This document shows, one piece after another, positions 30,046-41,451 of a DNA stretch of 64,000 bases. A model generated the notes under the pieces. It saw only the letters and a list, made by a program, of their open reading frames with translations, did not search any database and was not told the origin of the DNA. This DNA is from Mesorhizobium liriopis. Its GTDB lineage: Bacteria > Pseudomonadota > Alphaproteobacteria > Rhizobiales > Rhizobiaceae. Position 1 is the first letter of the stretch. Each line of letters opens with the position of its first letter. A program made the translations under genes and the position numbers. The stretch spans positions 186,001 through 250,000 of the forward strand of contig NZ_JAMXQS010000006.1 in the NCBI RefSeq assembly GCF_024053505.1, in the 5' to 3' direction.

Positions 30046-31323
30046 ATGGTGCAGACGATCTCGCAGGCGCAGGCGCGCAGAATAGCACTCTACGCGCAAG
30101 GCCTGAGCCGCCCACGTCGAGACGCCATTCCCACGCGCCGAGACGTACTCAAGCTCGCTGACCGGTTGAACCTTTTTCAGATCGATTCCGTGAGCGTGCT
30201 GGTGCGCGCCCATTACATGCCGCTCTTCTCACGTCTTGGCCCTTACGCGCCGGCACTTCTCGAAGGTGCGGCAAAGGGCAAGCGGCGCGGGCTTTTCGAA
30301 TATTGGGCGCATGAGGCGTCGTTTCTTCCTCTTTCAGCCTGGCCCCTGATGCAGTGGCGCATGGCGCGCGCGCGCAACGGCGAAGGCATCTATGGCGGGC
30401 TCGCCAATTTCGGTCGCGAACGGCCCGACATGATTCAGTCGATTCTCGGCGAAGTGACAAAGCGCGGCCCTTTGTCGGCTTCGGAGATCGATGGCGAACG
30501 CGGCGCGGGCGGCTGGTGGGGCTGGAGCGACACCAAACGGGCATTCGAGTGGCTGTTCTGGGCCGGCCTGCTGACAGCCTCGCACCGCCGCACAAGTTTC
30601 GAGCGCGTCTATGACCTGCCCGAGCGGACACTGCCTGCTGAAGTTCTCGGACGACCGGTTCCGGACGTCGCGGACGCCCATCGCCAGCTCCTCGCCCTGT
30701 CCGCGCGTGCCCATGGAATCGCAACCGCCCACTGCCTGCGAGACTACTTCAGGCTGTCGCCGTCCGACGTAAAGAACAGGCTCGAAGAACTGGTCGAGGA
30801 AGGGACACTGATTCCGGTTGCGATCAAAGACTGGGATCGGCCCGCTTACATGCACCGCGACGCCAAGCTGCCGCGTCGCGTCGAAGGCCGGGCGCTGCTG
30901 TCGCCGTTCGACCCGCTTGTCTGGGAGCGCAACCGGTCCGAGAATCTCTTTGATTTCCGCTATCGCATCGAAATCTACGTGCCGGCCGAAAAGCGCATCC
31001 ACGGTTACTACGTGCTGCCATTCCTGCTGCGCGATCGAATCGCCGCGCGCGTCGATCTCAAGGCGGACCGCGCCGGCAAAGTGCTCCGTGTGCTGGCGGC
31101 CTATGCCGAGCCCGGCGCACCCGATGACACGGCCGAAGAACTCGCGGCGGAACTGCGGCTCATGGCGAACTGGCTCAAACTCAATTCGATCGAGGTAGCC
31201 CCGCGCGGCGATCTGGCCCCGAGGCTTCTCACTGCAACCGGTTCAGTCTTCGGAATAAAGGACGGTCAAAAACTTGGAACCGACTTTGTCCGGTTCCAAC
31301 TCAAGACTGACATCAGGAAGTAA
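30046..31323 (+). CDS. YcaQ/AlkX-type winged-helix DNA glycosylase
   Basis: 425 residues starting MVQTISQAQARRIALYAQGL. It belongs to the HTH_42 (YcaQ) family: tandem winged-helix domains that unhook interstrand DNA crosslinks and remove bulky alkyl bases. The catalytic Q-x-D motif is present as Gln45-Ile-Asp47 in RLNLFQIDSVSVLVRAHYMP. Other conserved parts are LFEYWAHEASFLPL and EGRALLSPFDPLVWERNR. It is divergent from nuoA and appears to be a single-gene unit. Confidence 0.92.
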   Translation: MVQTISQAQARRIALYAQGLSRPRRDAIPTRRDVLKLADRLNLFQIDSVSVLVRAHYMPLFSRLGPYAPALLEGAAKGKRRGLFEYWAHEASFLPLSAWPLMQWRMARARNGEGIYGGLANFGRERPDMIQSILGEVTKRGPLSASEIDGERGAGGWWGWSDTKRAFEWLFWAGLLTASHRRTSFERVYDLPERTLPAEVLGRPVPDVADAHRQLLALSARAHGIATAHCLRDYFRLSPSDVKNRLEELVEEGTLIPVAIKDWDRPAYMHRDAKLPRRVEGRALLSPFDPLVWERNRSENLFDFRYRIEIYVPAEKRIHGYYVLPFLLRDRIAARVDLKADRAGKVLRVLAAYAEPGAPDDTAEELAAELRLMANWLKLNSIEVAPRGDLAPRLLTATGSVFGIKDGQKLGTDFVRFQLKTDIRK

Positions 31324-31335
31324 GTCTTCGAAAAA

Positions 31336-31412
31336 TGGCGCGAGTGACGGGGCTCGAACCCGCGACCTCCGGCGTGACAGGCCGGCACTCTAACCGACTG
31401 AGCTACACCCGC
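31336..31412 (-). tRNA. tRNA-Asp (anticodon GTC)
   Basis: 77 bases including CCA. Acceptor GCGGGTG pairs with CACTCGC, then G and CCA. The anticodon loop CTGTCAC gives GTC; the T-arm is GGTTCGAGCCC. Confidence 0.97.
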
Positions 31413-31454
31413 GCTCCCCGCCGAGAAGCGTTTCCGTCTCGGCGTGTGAGCGGC

Positions 31455-31483
31455 TGATTAAGGGGTCCCCTGCCCCCTGTCAA
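31455..31483 (-). promoter_or_regulatory. Promoter of tRNA-Asp
   Basis: On the minus strand: perfect TTGACA (31478-31483), 17 bases, TAATCA (31455-31460), about 40 bases before the tRNA. Confidence 0.6.
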
Positions 31484-31541
31484 GCGCGTGTCACATGCTT
31501 CTTGCAATCATTTTGGGCTCCGCAACGGAAGCTCGACGGAC

Positions 31542-31570
31542 TTGCGGTTCGGGCGCGAAACGCCTAGAGC
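31542..31570 (+). promoter_or_regulatory. Promoter of tRNA-Val
   Basis: TTGCGG (31542-31547), 17 bases, TAGAGC (31565-31570), ending 15 bases before the tRNA. It matches the CTTG-N17-CTA form shared by the other tRNA promoters here. Confidence 0.5.
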
Positions 31571-31585
31571 ACACTCACCGATTGG

Positions 31586-31661
31586 GGGCGATTAGCTCAG
31601 TTGGTAGAGCGCCTCGTTTACACCGAGGATGTCGGCGGTTCGAGTCCGTCATCGCCCACCA
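31586..31661 (+). tRNA. tRNA-Val (anticodon TAC)
   Basis: 76 bases including CCA. Acceptor GGGCGAT pairs with ATCGCCC; the anticodon arm CCTCG-TTTACAC-CGAGG gives TAC; the T-arm is GGTTCGAGTCC. Confidence 0.97.
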
Positions 31662-31800
31662 CGTTTCCCCTATCATTCGTTAGCCACTCGCTCGGCCGAG
31701 CTAACGCGCTCCGCCTTGCAACGCGTGTCCTGGTGTCCACCTGACGGCGGCCGGGCGCATCAATCGAACGAAGATGGTTCACGCAGCGCCTGCAGGCAAA

Positions 31801-31827
31801 GAAAAAGCCGGGCTTTAAACCCGGCTT
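31801..31827 (-). terminator. Terminator of hupB
   Basis: AAGCCGGG (31805-31812) pairs with CCCGGCTT (31820-31827) around a 7-base loop. On the minus strand the stem is followed by TTTTTC, 28 bases after the hupB stop. Confidence 0.8.
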
Positions 31828-31854
31828 CGATGCTTCGGCTTTGATGCCTGGAAC

Positions 31855-32127
31855 TCAGTTGACCGAATCCTTCAGGCCCTTGCCGGCCGTGAATTTCGGC
31901 ACGGAGCGGGCCGGGATCTTAACTTCGGCGCCGGTCTGCGGGTTGCGGCCGGTCGTGGCGGCACGCTTCGAGACGCTGAAGTTGCCAAAGCCGACGATGC
32001 GGATGTCGCCGCCGTTCTTCAGTTCCGAGGTGATGACGCTGACCATCGCCTCGACAGCGTTGGCGGCATCAGCCTTCGAGAGGTTCGACGCTTCGGCAAC
32101 AGCCGCGACGAATTCATTCTTGTTCAT
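31855..32127 (-). CDS. hupB: DNA-binding protein HU
   Basis: 90 residues from ATG 32127 (MNKNEFVAAVAEASNLSKAD); upstream codons belong to the leader. It is the canonical HU length and fold, with the beta-arm segment RAATTGRNPQTGAEVKIPARSVPKF-like (RNPQTGAEVKIPARSVPKFT). It is a nucleoid architectural protein. It is the downstream neighbour of lon with its own terminator, and a perfect CTTGAC hexamer at complement 32260-32265 may belong to its promoter, though no good -10 follows. Confidence 0.96.
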   Translation of the reverse strand: MNKNEFVAAVAEASNLSKADAANAVEAMVSVITSELKNGGDIRIVGFGNFSVSKRAATTGRNPQTGAEVKIPARSVPKFTAGKGLKDSVN

Positions 32128-32298
32128 TTGCACTCCCCTTTGGGTCGACCGGCTACGTGCGGCCAAGTCATGGATGCCAGTTGTCGGCCTCATGCCGCGC
32201 AACTGACGGCTTTCCTTGCATGCAAGCCGGTGGATTACCAACCCTCAAATCACGCAAAGGTCAAGGAATTCCGGGCTTTCGTGACCCCTTTTCCTACG

Positions 32299-32323
32299 AA
32301 AAAGCCGGGCTTTCGCCCGGCTT
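32299..32323 (-). terminator. Terminator of lon
   Basis: AAGCCGGGC (32302-32310), TTTC loop, GCCCGGCTT (32315-32323), followed on the minus strand by TTTTTCG. It lies just after the lon stop and separates lon from hupB. Its stem is nearly the same as that of the hupB terminator. Confidence 0.8.
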
Positions 32324-32346
32324 CTCCATCGTTCGGTCTACTCGGT

Positions 32347-34767
<2,421 letters not shown>

Positions 34768-34951
34768 GGAACAACCTTTCTGCCGCCGCCGCTTCAAGAG
34801 CCGGCTGCGGCTCACTGAAATAATGGGGCGCGTCTTTCCGCCTTAGCCCACCTCAAAAGAAGGGCCTTCGCAAGCGCGGAATTAGCCGGCATCCCCACAG
34901 TCTTTAAGTGGTCGCGCCCGGCGGCATATTCAAGGGAAGGAGGGAGCGCGC

Positions 34952-36223
34952 TCAAGCGCTCGCGCTGCCCTTCTCTTCGCGTTCGGCATAAATGTAGAGA
35001 GGGCGAGCCTTGCCGCCGACGACCTCTTCGGAGATCACCACTTCCTGCACGCCTTCTAGCGCGGGAAGTTCGAACATCGTGTCGAGCAGGATCGCTTCCA
35101 TGATGGAACGCAGGCCACGCGCACCGGTCTTGCGCTCGATGGCGCGACGGGCAATCGCGGACAGCGCGTTTTCGTGGAAGGTCAGCTCCACATTCTCCAT
35201 CTCGAAAAGACGCTGATACTGCTTCACCAGCGCATTCTTCGGCTCGGTCAGGATCTGGATCAGCGCGGGCTCATCCAGGTCTTCGAGCGTTGCCAAAACC
35301 GGCAGACGACCGACGAACTCAGGAATGAGGCCGAACTTCAGAAGATCCTCGGGCTCGACCTGGCGGAACAGCTCGCCCGAGCGGCGGTCCTCGGGGGACG
35401 CCACGCTGGCACCGAAGCCGATCGAGGTCTTGCGACCGCGATCCGAGATGATACGGTCGAGACCGGCAAACGCACCACCGCAGATGAACAGGATGTTGGC
35501 CGTGTCCACCTGCAGGAATTCCTGCTGCGGATGCTTGCGCCCGCCTTGCGGCGGAACGGATGCGACCGTGCCTTCCATGATCTTCAGCAGCGCCTGCTGG
35601 ACGCCCTCGCCCGACACGTCGCGCGTGATCGAGGGATTGTCCGACTTGCGGCTGATCTTGTCGATCTCGTCGATGTAGACGATGCCACGCTGGGCACGCT
35701 CGACATTGTAGTCGGCAGCCTGCAGCAGCTTCAGGATGATGTTCTCGACATCCTCACCGACATAACCTGCCTCGGTCAGCGTCGTGGCGTCAGCCATCGT
35801 AAAAGGCACGTCGATGATGCGAGCGAGCGTCTGCGCGAGCAGCGTCTTGCCGCAACCGGTCGGGCCGATCAGCAGGATGTTGGACTTGGCCAGCTCGACA
35901 TCGTTGTTCTTGCCCGCATGTGCGAGGCGCTTGTAGTGATTGTGCACGGCTACCGAGAGCACGCGCTTGGCATAGGGCTGGCCGATCACGTAATCGTCCA
36001 GAACCTTCAAAATTTCCTGCGGGGTGGGCACGCCCTCCCGCGACTTCACCATCGAGGTCTTGTTCTCCTCGCGGATGATGTCCATGCACAGCTCGACGCA
36101 CTCGTCGCAGATGAACACAGTGGGTCCGGCGATGAGTTTGCGGACCTCGTGCTGGCTCTTGCCGCAGAACGAGCAGTAGAGCGTGTTCTTGGAGTCGCCG
36201 CCGCCGTTGTTGACCTTGCTCAT
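34952..36223 (-). CDS. clpX: ClpXP unfoldase ClpX
   Basis: 423 residues. The N-terminal zinc-binding domain uses cysteines in [13 protein letters not shown] and [12 protein letters not shown]. The AAA+ part has Walker [14 protein letters not shown], the pore loop GYVGEDVEN, Walker [13 protein letters not shown], the ClpP-docking loop near IGFGA, and [13 protein letters not shown]-like sensor 2. It unfolds tagged proteins for ClpP. It is separated from clpP by 259 bases. Confidence 0.97.
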   Translation of the reverse strand: MSKVNNGGGDSKNTLYCSFCGKSQHEVRKLIAGPTVFICDECVELCMDIIREENKTSMVKSREGVPTPQEILKVLDDYVIGQPYAKRVLSVAVHNHYKRLAHAGKNNDVELAKSNILLIGPTGCGKTLLAQTLARIIDVPFTMADATTLTEAGYVGEDVENIILKLLQAADYNVERAQRGIVYIDEIDKISRKSDNPSITRDVSGEGVQQALLKIMEGTVASVPPQGGRKHPQQEFLQVDTANILFICGGAFAGLDRIISDRGRKTSIGFGASVASPEDRRSGELFRQVEPEDLLKFGLIPEFVGRLPVLATLEDLDEPALIQILTEPKNALVKQYQRLFEMENVELTFHENALSAIARRAIERKTGARGLRSIMEAILLDTMFELPALEGVQEVVISEEVVGGKARPLYIYAEREEKGSASA

Positions 36224-36482
36224 TCCCGGATTCCTTGTTCAGCTCGCCCGGCCTCGGCGCGGCCCCCATGCCGCGCCTGGTAGGGGCTAAGGAAGAAGTC
36301 TTCGCCGGTTCAGGTTCCGCGTACTCCGCAAAACCGCTCCGAATCCAACCACTTCACGCAACGCTAGCTTTGCGTCGCTCAATAGAGACTTAACGTAGGC
36401 TGCGTTCCCTTTCGAGGAAACAGCCGATTGTGACCGAATTGCCGCAACCGTCGTCAAATCCTTGTCATGCGGGCGCTGCCGT

Positions 36483-37118
36483 TCAGCTGGCGGCGACCGC
36501 AGCCTCCATGGCTTCGCGCGACGTGATCACCTTGTCGACGAGACCGAAATCCCTGGCTTCGTCCGCCGTCATGAAGTGATCGCGGTCGAGCGTCTTTTCG
36601 ATCTCGTCATAGCTCTTACCGGTGTGCTTGACGTAGACCTCGTTCAAACGACGCTTCAGCTTGATGATGTCCTGCGCGTGGCGCTCGATATCCGAGGCCT
36701 GGCCGGAGAACCCGCCCGAAGGCTGGTGGACCATGATGCGGGCGTTTGGGGTGGCGAAGCGCATATCGGGGTGACCAGCACAGAGCAGAAGTGACCCCAT
36801 TGAGGCCGCCTGCCCGGTGCAGAGCGTCGAAACGGCCGGCTTGATGAACTGCATGGTGTCATAGATCGCCATGCCCGAGGTCACCACGCCGCCGGGCGAA
36901 TTGATGTAGAGGTTGATTTCCTTCTTCGGGTTTTCCGCTTCGAGGAACAGCAACTGCGCGCAGACGAGCGTCGCCATGCCGTCCTCGACGGGACCCGTGA
37001 TGAAGATGATGCGCTCTTTCAGCAGGCGCGAGAAAATGTCGTATGCCCGCTCGCCGCGATTGGTCTGTTCGACCACCATCGGCACGAGATTCATGTAGGT
37101 CTGGACTGGATCTTTCAT
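36483..37118 (-). CDS. clpP: ATP-dependent Clp protease proteolytic subunit
   Basis: 211 residues from ATG 37118 ([18 protein letters not shown]). The catalytic triad is visible: Ser106 ([11 protein letters not shown]), His131 ([10 protein letters not shown]) and Asp180 (TLDRDHFM). It forms the 14-mer peptidase used with ClpX or ClpA. A promoter candidate is at 37201-37229. The gap to clpX (36224-36482) holds no gene. Confidence 0.97.
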   Translation of the reverse strand: MKDPVQTYMNLVPMVVEQTNRGERAYDIFSRLLKERIIFITGPVEDGMATLVCAQLLFLEAENPKKEINLYINSPGGVVTSGMAIYDTMQFIKPAVSTLCTGQAASMGSLLLCAGHPDMRFATPNARIMVHQPSGGFSGQASDIERHAQDIIKLKRRLNEVYVKHTGKSYDEIEKTLDRDHFMTADEARDFGLVDKVITSREAMEAAVAAS

Positions 37119-37200
37119 TTCAGGACGTGCCTTCTTGGAATTGCAAACTGCGCTGCTAGCGGGAAACAGCGCGGAATCAGGCTGAGAGTTCTTGTCCGGT

Positions 37201-37229
37201 AGATAGGATGGCCCTTCCACCTTGCGCAA
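37201..37229 (-). promoter_or_regulatory. Candidate promoter of clpP
   Basis: On the minus strand: TTGCGC (37224-37229), 17 bases, CTATCT (37201-37206), 83 bases before clpP. The same bases are also close to the alphaproteobacterial heat-shock form CTTG-N17/18-CCTATNT, but with 19 bases between the elements. Confidence 0.45.
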
Positions 37230-37258
37230 GGCCGGGTGCCTCTACCTCTTTGTTATGG

Positions 37259-38362
37259 TTATGCGAGCTCAGCCTGAAGCCAGCGGAGCAGGCCCGGTGC
37301 ATCCTTCTCGTCGACGCCTGCGGCCACGCGACGCCCCACAGCCGCGCCGAATTTGTAGCCGTGGCCCGAGCAGGCCGAAACGACAAGGCAGCGGCCCTCT
37401 TCGAACGAGGCGAAGCGCTCGTCGGATGTAAATGTGTAGGCGCAGGTCACGACCTCGCGGACCTTGTATTCCCCGATGCGTGCGATGGGCGGCGCGAAGC
37501 GGTTGCGGATTTCCTCGCCCTCGCCGGGACGCGGCGTGCGGTCGGCATTGGCGTCTTCCGTCACGTTCTTGTGCAGGCCCGTGCCGAACTTCATGCCACC
37601 CACCGGCGTGGGCGGGATAATGTAGCCGTCGGTGTCGCCGCCCACATCAAGGATCACCGGCGCGCGCTCCCATGCCTCCTGCAGGTCTGCCGGAACGTCG
37701 CAGTAGGACAACGCCGTGCGCCAGGCAGTGAGCGTATGCGCCAGATGTGGGAACAGCTTGAGCACCCAGGCGCCGGCGGTGACCACGATCTGGTCCGCCT
37801 CCAGCACCTCGCCGGAAGCGAGCGTCACGCAGGCATTCACTGTATCGACTGCCGTCACCTGCGAATGCTCGTGGAGATCCGCGCCATTCTTGCGGAGCCA
37901 TGCAGCGAGGTCGCGGGCGATGAAGCGGCAATGAAGCGCACCGCCTTCGGGCGAGAAGAATGCATAGCGGAGGGTGCCGGCTTCGAGAAACGGCCAGCGC
38001 GCGACAGCCTCGTCCGGCTGCACGACTTCCAACGGATAACCGCCGGCCTCCAGCCCTTGGCGCATGATTTCAGCCTCGTCGCCTTCCTCGCGCGAAATGC
38101 AGATAAAGCCGCGCGGGTCGAGATGGCTGATGCCGAGATCGGCCCATAGTTCGTCCCAGGCCTCGTAGGCTTCCGTGATCATCCGGCCATAACCCGACGC
38201 CTTGCCATAAGCGCGGCGGATAATGCGATGATGGTCGCCCGAGGCTGCCATCGGATTCGGGATCGGACCTTGTTCGAGCAGCGTCACCTGGTGGCCACGC
38301 TTGGTGAGCGCCCAGCTCGTGGAAAGCCCGGCGATGCCGGCGCCGACGACGATGACCTTCAT
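37259..38362 (-). CDS. FAD-dependent oxidoreductase, monomeric sarcosine oxidase-like
   Basis: 367 residues. The N-terminal dinucleotide fold MKVIVVGAGIAGLSTSWALTKRG starts the DAO fold. Near the C-terminus, Cys307 in REVVTCAYTFTSDERF is where monomeric sarcosine oxidase and N-methyltryptophan oxidase attach FAD covalently, and VSACSGHGYKFGAAVG is the matching flavin loop. It probably oxidises an N-methyl or secondary amine to a carbonyl with production of hydrogen peroxide. Substrate unknown. It is divergent from the cytochrome P450 gene, 74 bases apart. Confidence 0.9.
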   Translation of the reverse strand: MKVIVVGAGIAGLSTSWALTKRGHQVTLLEQGPIPNPMAASGDHHRIIRRAYGKASGYGRMITEAYEAWDELWADLGISHLDPRGFICISREEGDEAEIMRQGLEAGGYPLEVVQPDEAVARWPFLEAGTLRYAFFSPEGGALHCRFIARDLAAWLRKNGADLHEHSQVTAVDTVNACVTLASGEVLEADQIVVTAGAWVLKLFPHLAHTLTAWRTALSYCDVPADLQEAWERAPVILDVGGDTDGYIIPPTPVGGMKFGTGLHKNVTEDANADRTPRPGEGEEIRNRFAPPIARIGEYKVREVVTCAYTFTSDERFASFEEGRCLVVSACSGHGYKFGAAVGRRVAAGVDEKDAPGLLRWLQAELA

Positions 38363-38436
38363 GGAAAGCTCCTCTGGTTCGGGCCGGGGATGCCAAGCGC
38401 TTTGCCAGCGCGCAAGCTTCGGCTACTGGAAATCGG

Positions 38437-39690
38437 ATGCTCCAGACGTTTCCCTCGCGCCCCGATTACCTTTCCTTCGACCCGGCCAAACGCCGTGTCA
38501 GCCTCGACCCGCACGAGCCGCGCTTTGTTCAGAACCCTTACGAGGCTTATGCCTATCTGCACGCGGTCGCGCCGACTTTCTTTTGGGAAGAATACGGTTT
38601 CTGGTGCGTGAGCGCCTATGCCGACGTGAACAGGCTTTTCCGCGACAAGCGTTTCGGCCGCGAGAAACCGGGTGGCTATCTCGCTCATGTCGGCACCCGC
38701 GACCATCTTGAGGCTTTCGACCGCCTCGAAGCCGCCTCGCTTCTGGAACTCGAGCCGCCCGTCCACACGCGGCTGCGTGGGCTCGTCAACCGCGCCTTCG
38801 TTTCGCGGCAGGTCGAGCGCCTGCGTCCGCGCATCGAAGCGCTGTCACATTCCCTGATCGACGCTATCGAGAAGGAGGGCAAAGCCGACCTGCTGCCCGC
38901 TTTTGCCACGCCGCTGCCGATCACGATCATCGCCGAGATGCTTGGCGTGCCGGTGGAGATGGGCGGGCAGATGCTCGACTGGTCGCACCGCATGGTCGCG
39001 ATGTACATGCACCGGCCTTCCCGCCAAGTCGAAGCCGATGCCAACCGCGCCTCAGCCGAGTTTTCCGATTTCATCCGCGACCACGCTCGCAGGCGCCGTA
39101 GCGCGGAAGGCGACGATCTTCTCTCGCTCCTCCTTGCCGCGCAGGCGGATGGCGACAGGCTCAGCGAAGACGAACTCGTGGCTTCGGCCATTCTCCTGCT
39201 CAACGCCGGCCATGAAGCAACAGTGCATCAGGCTGGCAACGCCATCCGCGCCATCCTGATGCAGGGTGGCGACGCGAGCCGCTTCTTCGCCACACCGCAG
39301 GCCGGCGAAGCGACTGTCGAGGAGTGCCTGCGCTTCGACGCGCCGCTGCACATGTTCACACGCTGGGCCAAGGAACCGGCGGAGATTGCGGAGGGAGTGT
39401 CCGTCGAACCGGGTGATAAGATCGCGCTTCTGCTCGGTGCGGCCAATCGCGATCCGGCCTCCTTTGCCGAGCCGCACAACTTCATTCCGTCACGCGCGGA
39501 CCAGAAGAACGTCTCGTTCGGCGCGGGCATCCACTTCTGCATCGGCGCGCCGTTGGCACGTCTCGAATTGCAGATCGCGTTGCGTGTGCTGTTCGAACGC
39601 CTGCCGAAGCTCCGGCTCGTGGAGGAGCCCCGCTTTCGCGACAGCTACCATTTCCACGGTCTGGAAACGCTGCGCTGCGCTTGGGACTAA
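38437..39690 (+). CDS. Cytochrome P450
   Basis: 417 residues, a soluble bacterial P450. It has the I-helix oxygen-activation motif LLNAGHEATVHQ, the E-x-x-R region VEECLRFDAPLHMFTRWA, and the heme loop FGAGIHFCIGAPLARLE with Cys368 as the iron ligand. Redox partners are not encoded nearby, so it would use ferredoxins from elsewhere. Substrate unknown. It ends 1 base before the convergent cupin gene, and its start region is divergent with the flavoprotein oxidase, which hints at joint control. Confidence 0.94.
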   Translation: MLQTFPSRPDYLSFDPAKRRVSLDPHEPRFVQNPYEAYAYLHAVAPTFFWEEYGFWCVSAYADVNRLFRDKRFGREKPGGYLAHVGTRDHLEAFDRLEAASLLELEPPVHTRLRGLVNRAFVSRQVERLRPRIEALSHSLIDAIEKEGKADLLPAFATPLPITIIAEMLGVPVEMGGQMLDWSHRMVAMYMHRPSRQVEADANRASAEFSDFIRDHARRRRSAEGDDLLSLLLAAQADGDRLSEDELVASAILLLNAGHEATVHQAGNAIRAILMQGGDASRFFATPQAGEATVEECLRFDAPLHMFTRWAKEPAEIAEGVSVEPGDKIALLLGAANRDPASFAEPHNFIPSRADQKNVSFGAGIHFCIGAPLARLELQIALRVLFERLPKLRLVEEPRFRDSYHFHGLETLRCAWD

Positions 39691-39691
39691 A

Positions 39692-40039
39692 TCACGGAAG
39701 TTTAATTACATACTCTTTCCGCGTCGTCTCAAGCACTTGCCAGCTTCCCTTGAAGCCTGGCCGCAAGACGAAGCTGTCGCCGGCGCGCACGGTGCGCGCC
39801 GCCCCGCCGTATTCTTCGATGACCGAGACACCTGCGAGGATGTGGCAGAATTCCCATTCGTCATAGACGATCCGCCACTTGCCGGGCGTCGCCTCCCAGA
39901 CGCCCGCATAGAGCCCGCCATCAGCTTCTTCAGCGTTCCACGTCTTGAAACGCGGTTCGCCTTCGATGATGCGGCCGACATCCGGCGCGCCTTCCTCGGG
40001 CTCGATGCTCGTCGTGTTGATCTTGAGAAAGAGTGTCAT
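39692..40039 (-). CDS. Cupin (DUF861-type) protein
   Basis: 115 residues, one cupin barrel: SGVWEATPGKWRIVYDEW-like (AGVWEATPGKWRIVYDEWEF), then HILAGVSVIEEYGGAARTVRAGDSFVLRPGFKGSW. This is the cupin_3/DUF861 subgroup of small barrels; catalytic role unknown. The conserved KWR-x5-EFCHIL pattern is intact. Its start overlaps the metY stop by 4 bp, so it is co-translated with metY and might modify or sense a sulfur or amino acid intermediate; this is inference. Confidence 0.88.
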   Translation of the reverse strand: MTLFLKINTTSIEPEEGAPDVGRIIEGEPRFKTWNAEEADGGLYAGVWEATPGKWRIVYDEWEFCHILAGVSVIEEYGGAARTVRAGDSFVLRPGFKGSWQVLETTRKEYVIKLP

Positions 40040-41316
40040 GCCTTGTTCAATGCCTGTTCGAGGTCGGCGATGATGTCTGCAACATCTTCGATGCCAACCG
40101 AGATACGGATCACCTCGGATCCTGCCCCCGCCGCGCGCTTCTGCTCGTCCGTCAGCTGGCGGTGTGTGGCCGAGGCCGGATGGATGACGAGCGAGCGTGT
40201 GTCGCCGATATTGGCGAGGTGCGAGAACAGCGCCAGCCCTTCGACGAGCCGGATACCTGCCTCGTAACCGTCTTTCAGGCCGAAAGTGAAGACGGCGCCC
40301 GCACCCTTGGGCGAGTGGCGGCGATAGAGCGAGTGGTTCGCGTCGCTCGGCAAGCCGGGATAGGATACCCAGGCGACCTTCGGATGCGCGGCAAGCCAGT
40401 GCGCCACCTTCATCGCGTTATCGCAGTGGCGCTGCATCCGCAGCGGCAGCGTTTCCAGACCTGTCAGGATCATGAAGGCGTTGAACGGTGAAATCGAAGG
40501 GCCAAGGTCTCGCAGGCCGAGTACCCGCACGGCGATCGCCAGCGCGAAATTTCCGAATGTCTCATGTAGGACCATGCCGCCATATTCTGGCCGCGCCTCC
40601 GACAGCATCGGATAGTTCCCGCTTTTCGACCAGTCGAACGTCCCCCCATCCACGACGACGCCACCCATCGAATTGCCGTGACCGCCGATGAACTTGGTAA
40701 GCGAATGAATCACGATATCCGCGCCGTGCTCGATGGGACGAACGAGGTATGGCGTGGCCAGCGTGTTATCGACGATCAGCGGAATGCCGTGCCGTTGCGC
40801 CACGTTCGACACCGCTTCGATATCCACGAAATTGCCGCCGGGGTTTGCGAGGCTTTCGATGAAGATCGCGCGCGTGCGCTCGTCGATCAGCGCATCGAAG
40901 CTTTCCGGCTCGTCGGTATTGCCCCAGCGGACCTCCCAGCCGAAATTCCTGAACGAATGTGAGAACTGGTTGATCGAGCCGCCATAGAGCCGGCGGGCCG
41001 CAACGAAATTGTCTCCGGGCCGCATCAGTGCGTGAAAGACGAGCAACTGCGCAGCATGACCCGAGGCGACCGCCACGGCCGCCGTGCCCTGCTCCAGTGC
41101 TGCCAGCCGCTCTTCTAGCACGGCCTGGGTCGGGTTCATGATGCGCGTATAGATATTGCCGAACGCCTTCAGCCCGAACAGCGAGGCCGCGTGCTCGCTG
41201 TTTTCGAAGACATATGACGTCGTCTGGTAGATCGGCGTCGCACGTGCGCCTGTGGTGAGGTCGGGTTGGGCTCCCGCGTGGATGGCGAGTGTGCTGAATC
41301 CCGGTTCACGCGGCAT
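40036..41316 (-). CDS. metY: O-acetylhomoserine sulfhydrylase
   Basis: 426 residues, the long MetY type of the Cys/Met PLP enzyme family. It makes homocysteine from O-acetylhomoserine and sulfide. The start has an AGGAG signal 7 bases upstream. Motifs: TLAIHAGAQPD, ATPIYQTTSYVFEN, YTRIMNPT, and the PLP lysine Lys208 in DIVIHSLTKFIGGHGNS. The 135 bases upstream hold a 12-bp palindrome (41394-41405) but nothing resembling a SAM-II riboswitch. Confidence 0.94.
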   Translation of the reverse strand: MPREPGFSTLAIHAGAQPDLTTGARATPIYQTTSYVFENSEHAASLFGLKAFGNIYTRIMNPTQAVLEERLAALEQGTAAVAVASGHAAQLLVFHALMRPGDNFVAARRLYGGSINQFSHSFRNFGWEVRWGNTDEPESFDALIDERTRAIFIESLANPGGNFVDIEAVSNVAQRHGIPLIVDNTLATPYLVRPIEHGADIVIHSLTKFIGGHGNSMGGVVVDGGTFDWSKSGNYPMLSEARPEYGGMVLHETFGNFALAIAVRVLGLRDLGPSISPFNAFMILTGLETLPLRMQRHCDNAMKVAHWLAAHPKVAWVSYPGLPSDANHSLYRRHSPKGAGAVFTFGLKDGYEAGIRLVEGLALFSHLANIGDTRSLVIHPASATHRQLTDEQKRAAGAGSEVIRISVGIEDVADIIADLEQALNKA

Positions 41317-41393
41317 GAAAGGCTCCTAGTCCGAACGCGGCGCCATTGATGCCGCCCCGGTCCGCGAATGCAACCGCATTTCATATTCCCATG

Positions 41394-41405
41394 CGCAACG
41401 TTGCG
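41394..41405. promoter_or_regulatory. 12-bp palindrome upstream of metY
   Basis: CGCAACGTTGCG, a perfect palindrome 77 bases before the metY start, in an otherwise gene-free interval. It may be the operator of a methionine-related regulator; no regulator is assigned. Confidence 0.3.
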
Positions 41406-41451
41406 GATAGTGGGGATTGTCGCAGTCGCCTGACAACAGATTGGGATGTGT

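Noticed and set aside
31801-32323. Near-identical AAGCCGGG hairpins as a dispersed repeat element
   Set aside because: Both are ordinary terminators directly after hupB and lon, each with a T-run on the coding strand.
34768-34951. Heat-shock promoter upstream of lon (CCCCATTA and CTTGAA elements are present)
   Set aside because: The elements are not at a workable distance from each other in any combination I tried.
41317-41451. SAM-II riboswitch upstream of metY
   Set aside because: The pseudoknot core sequence expected for SAM-II leaders was not seen on the minus strand.
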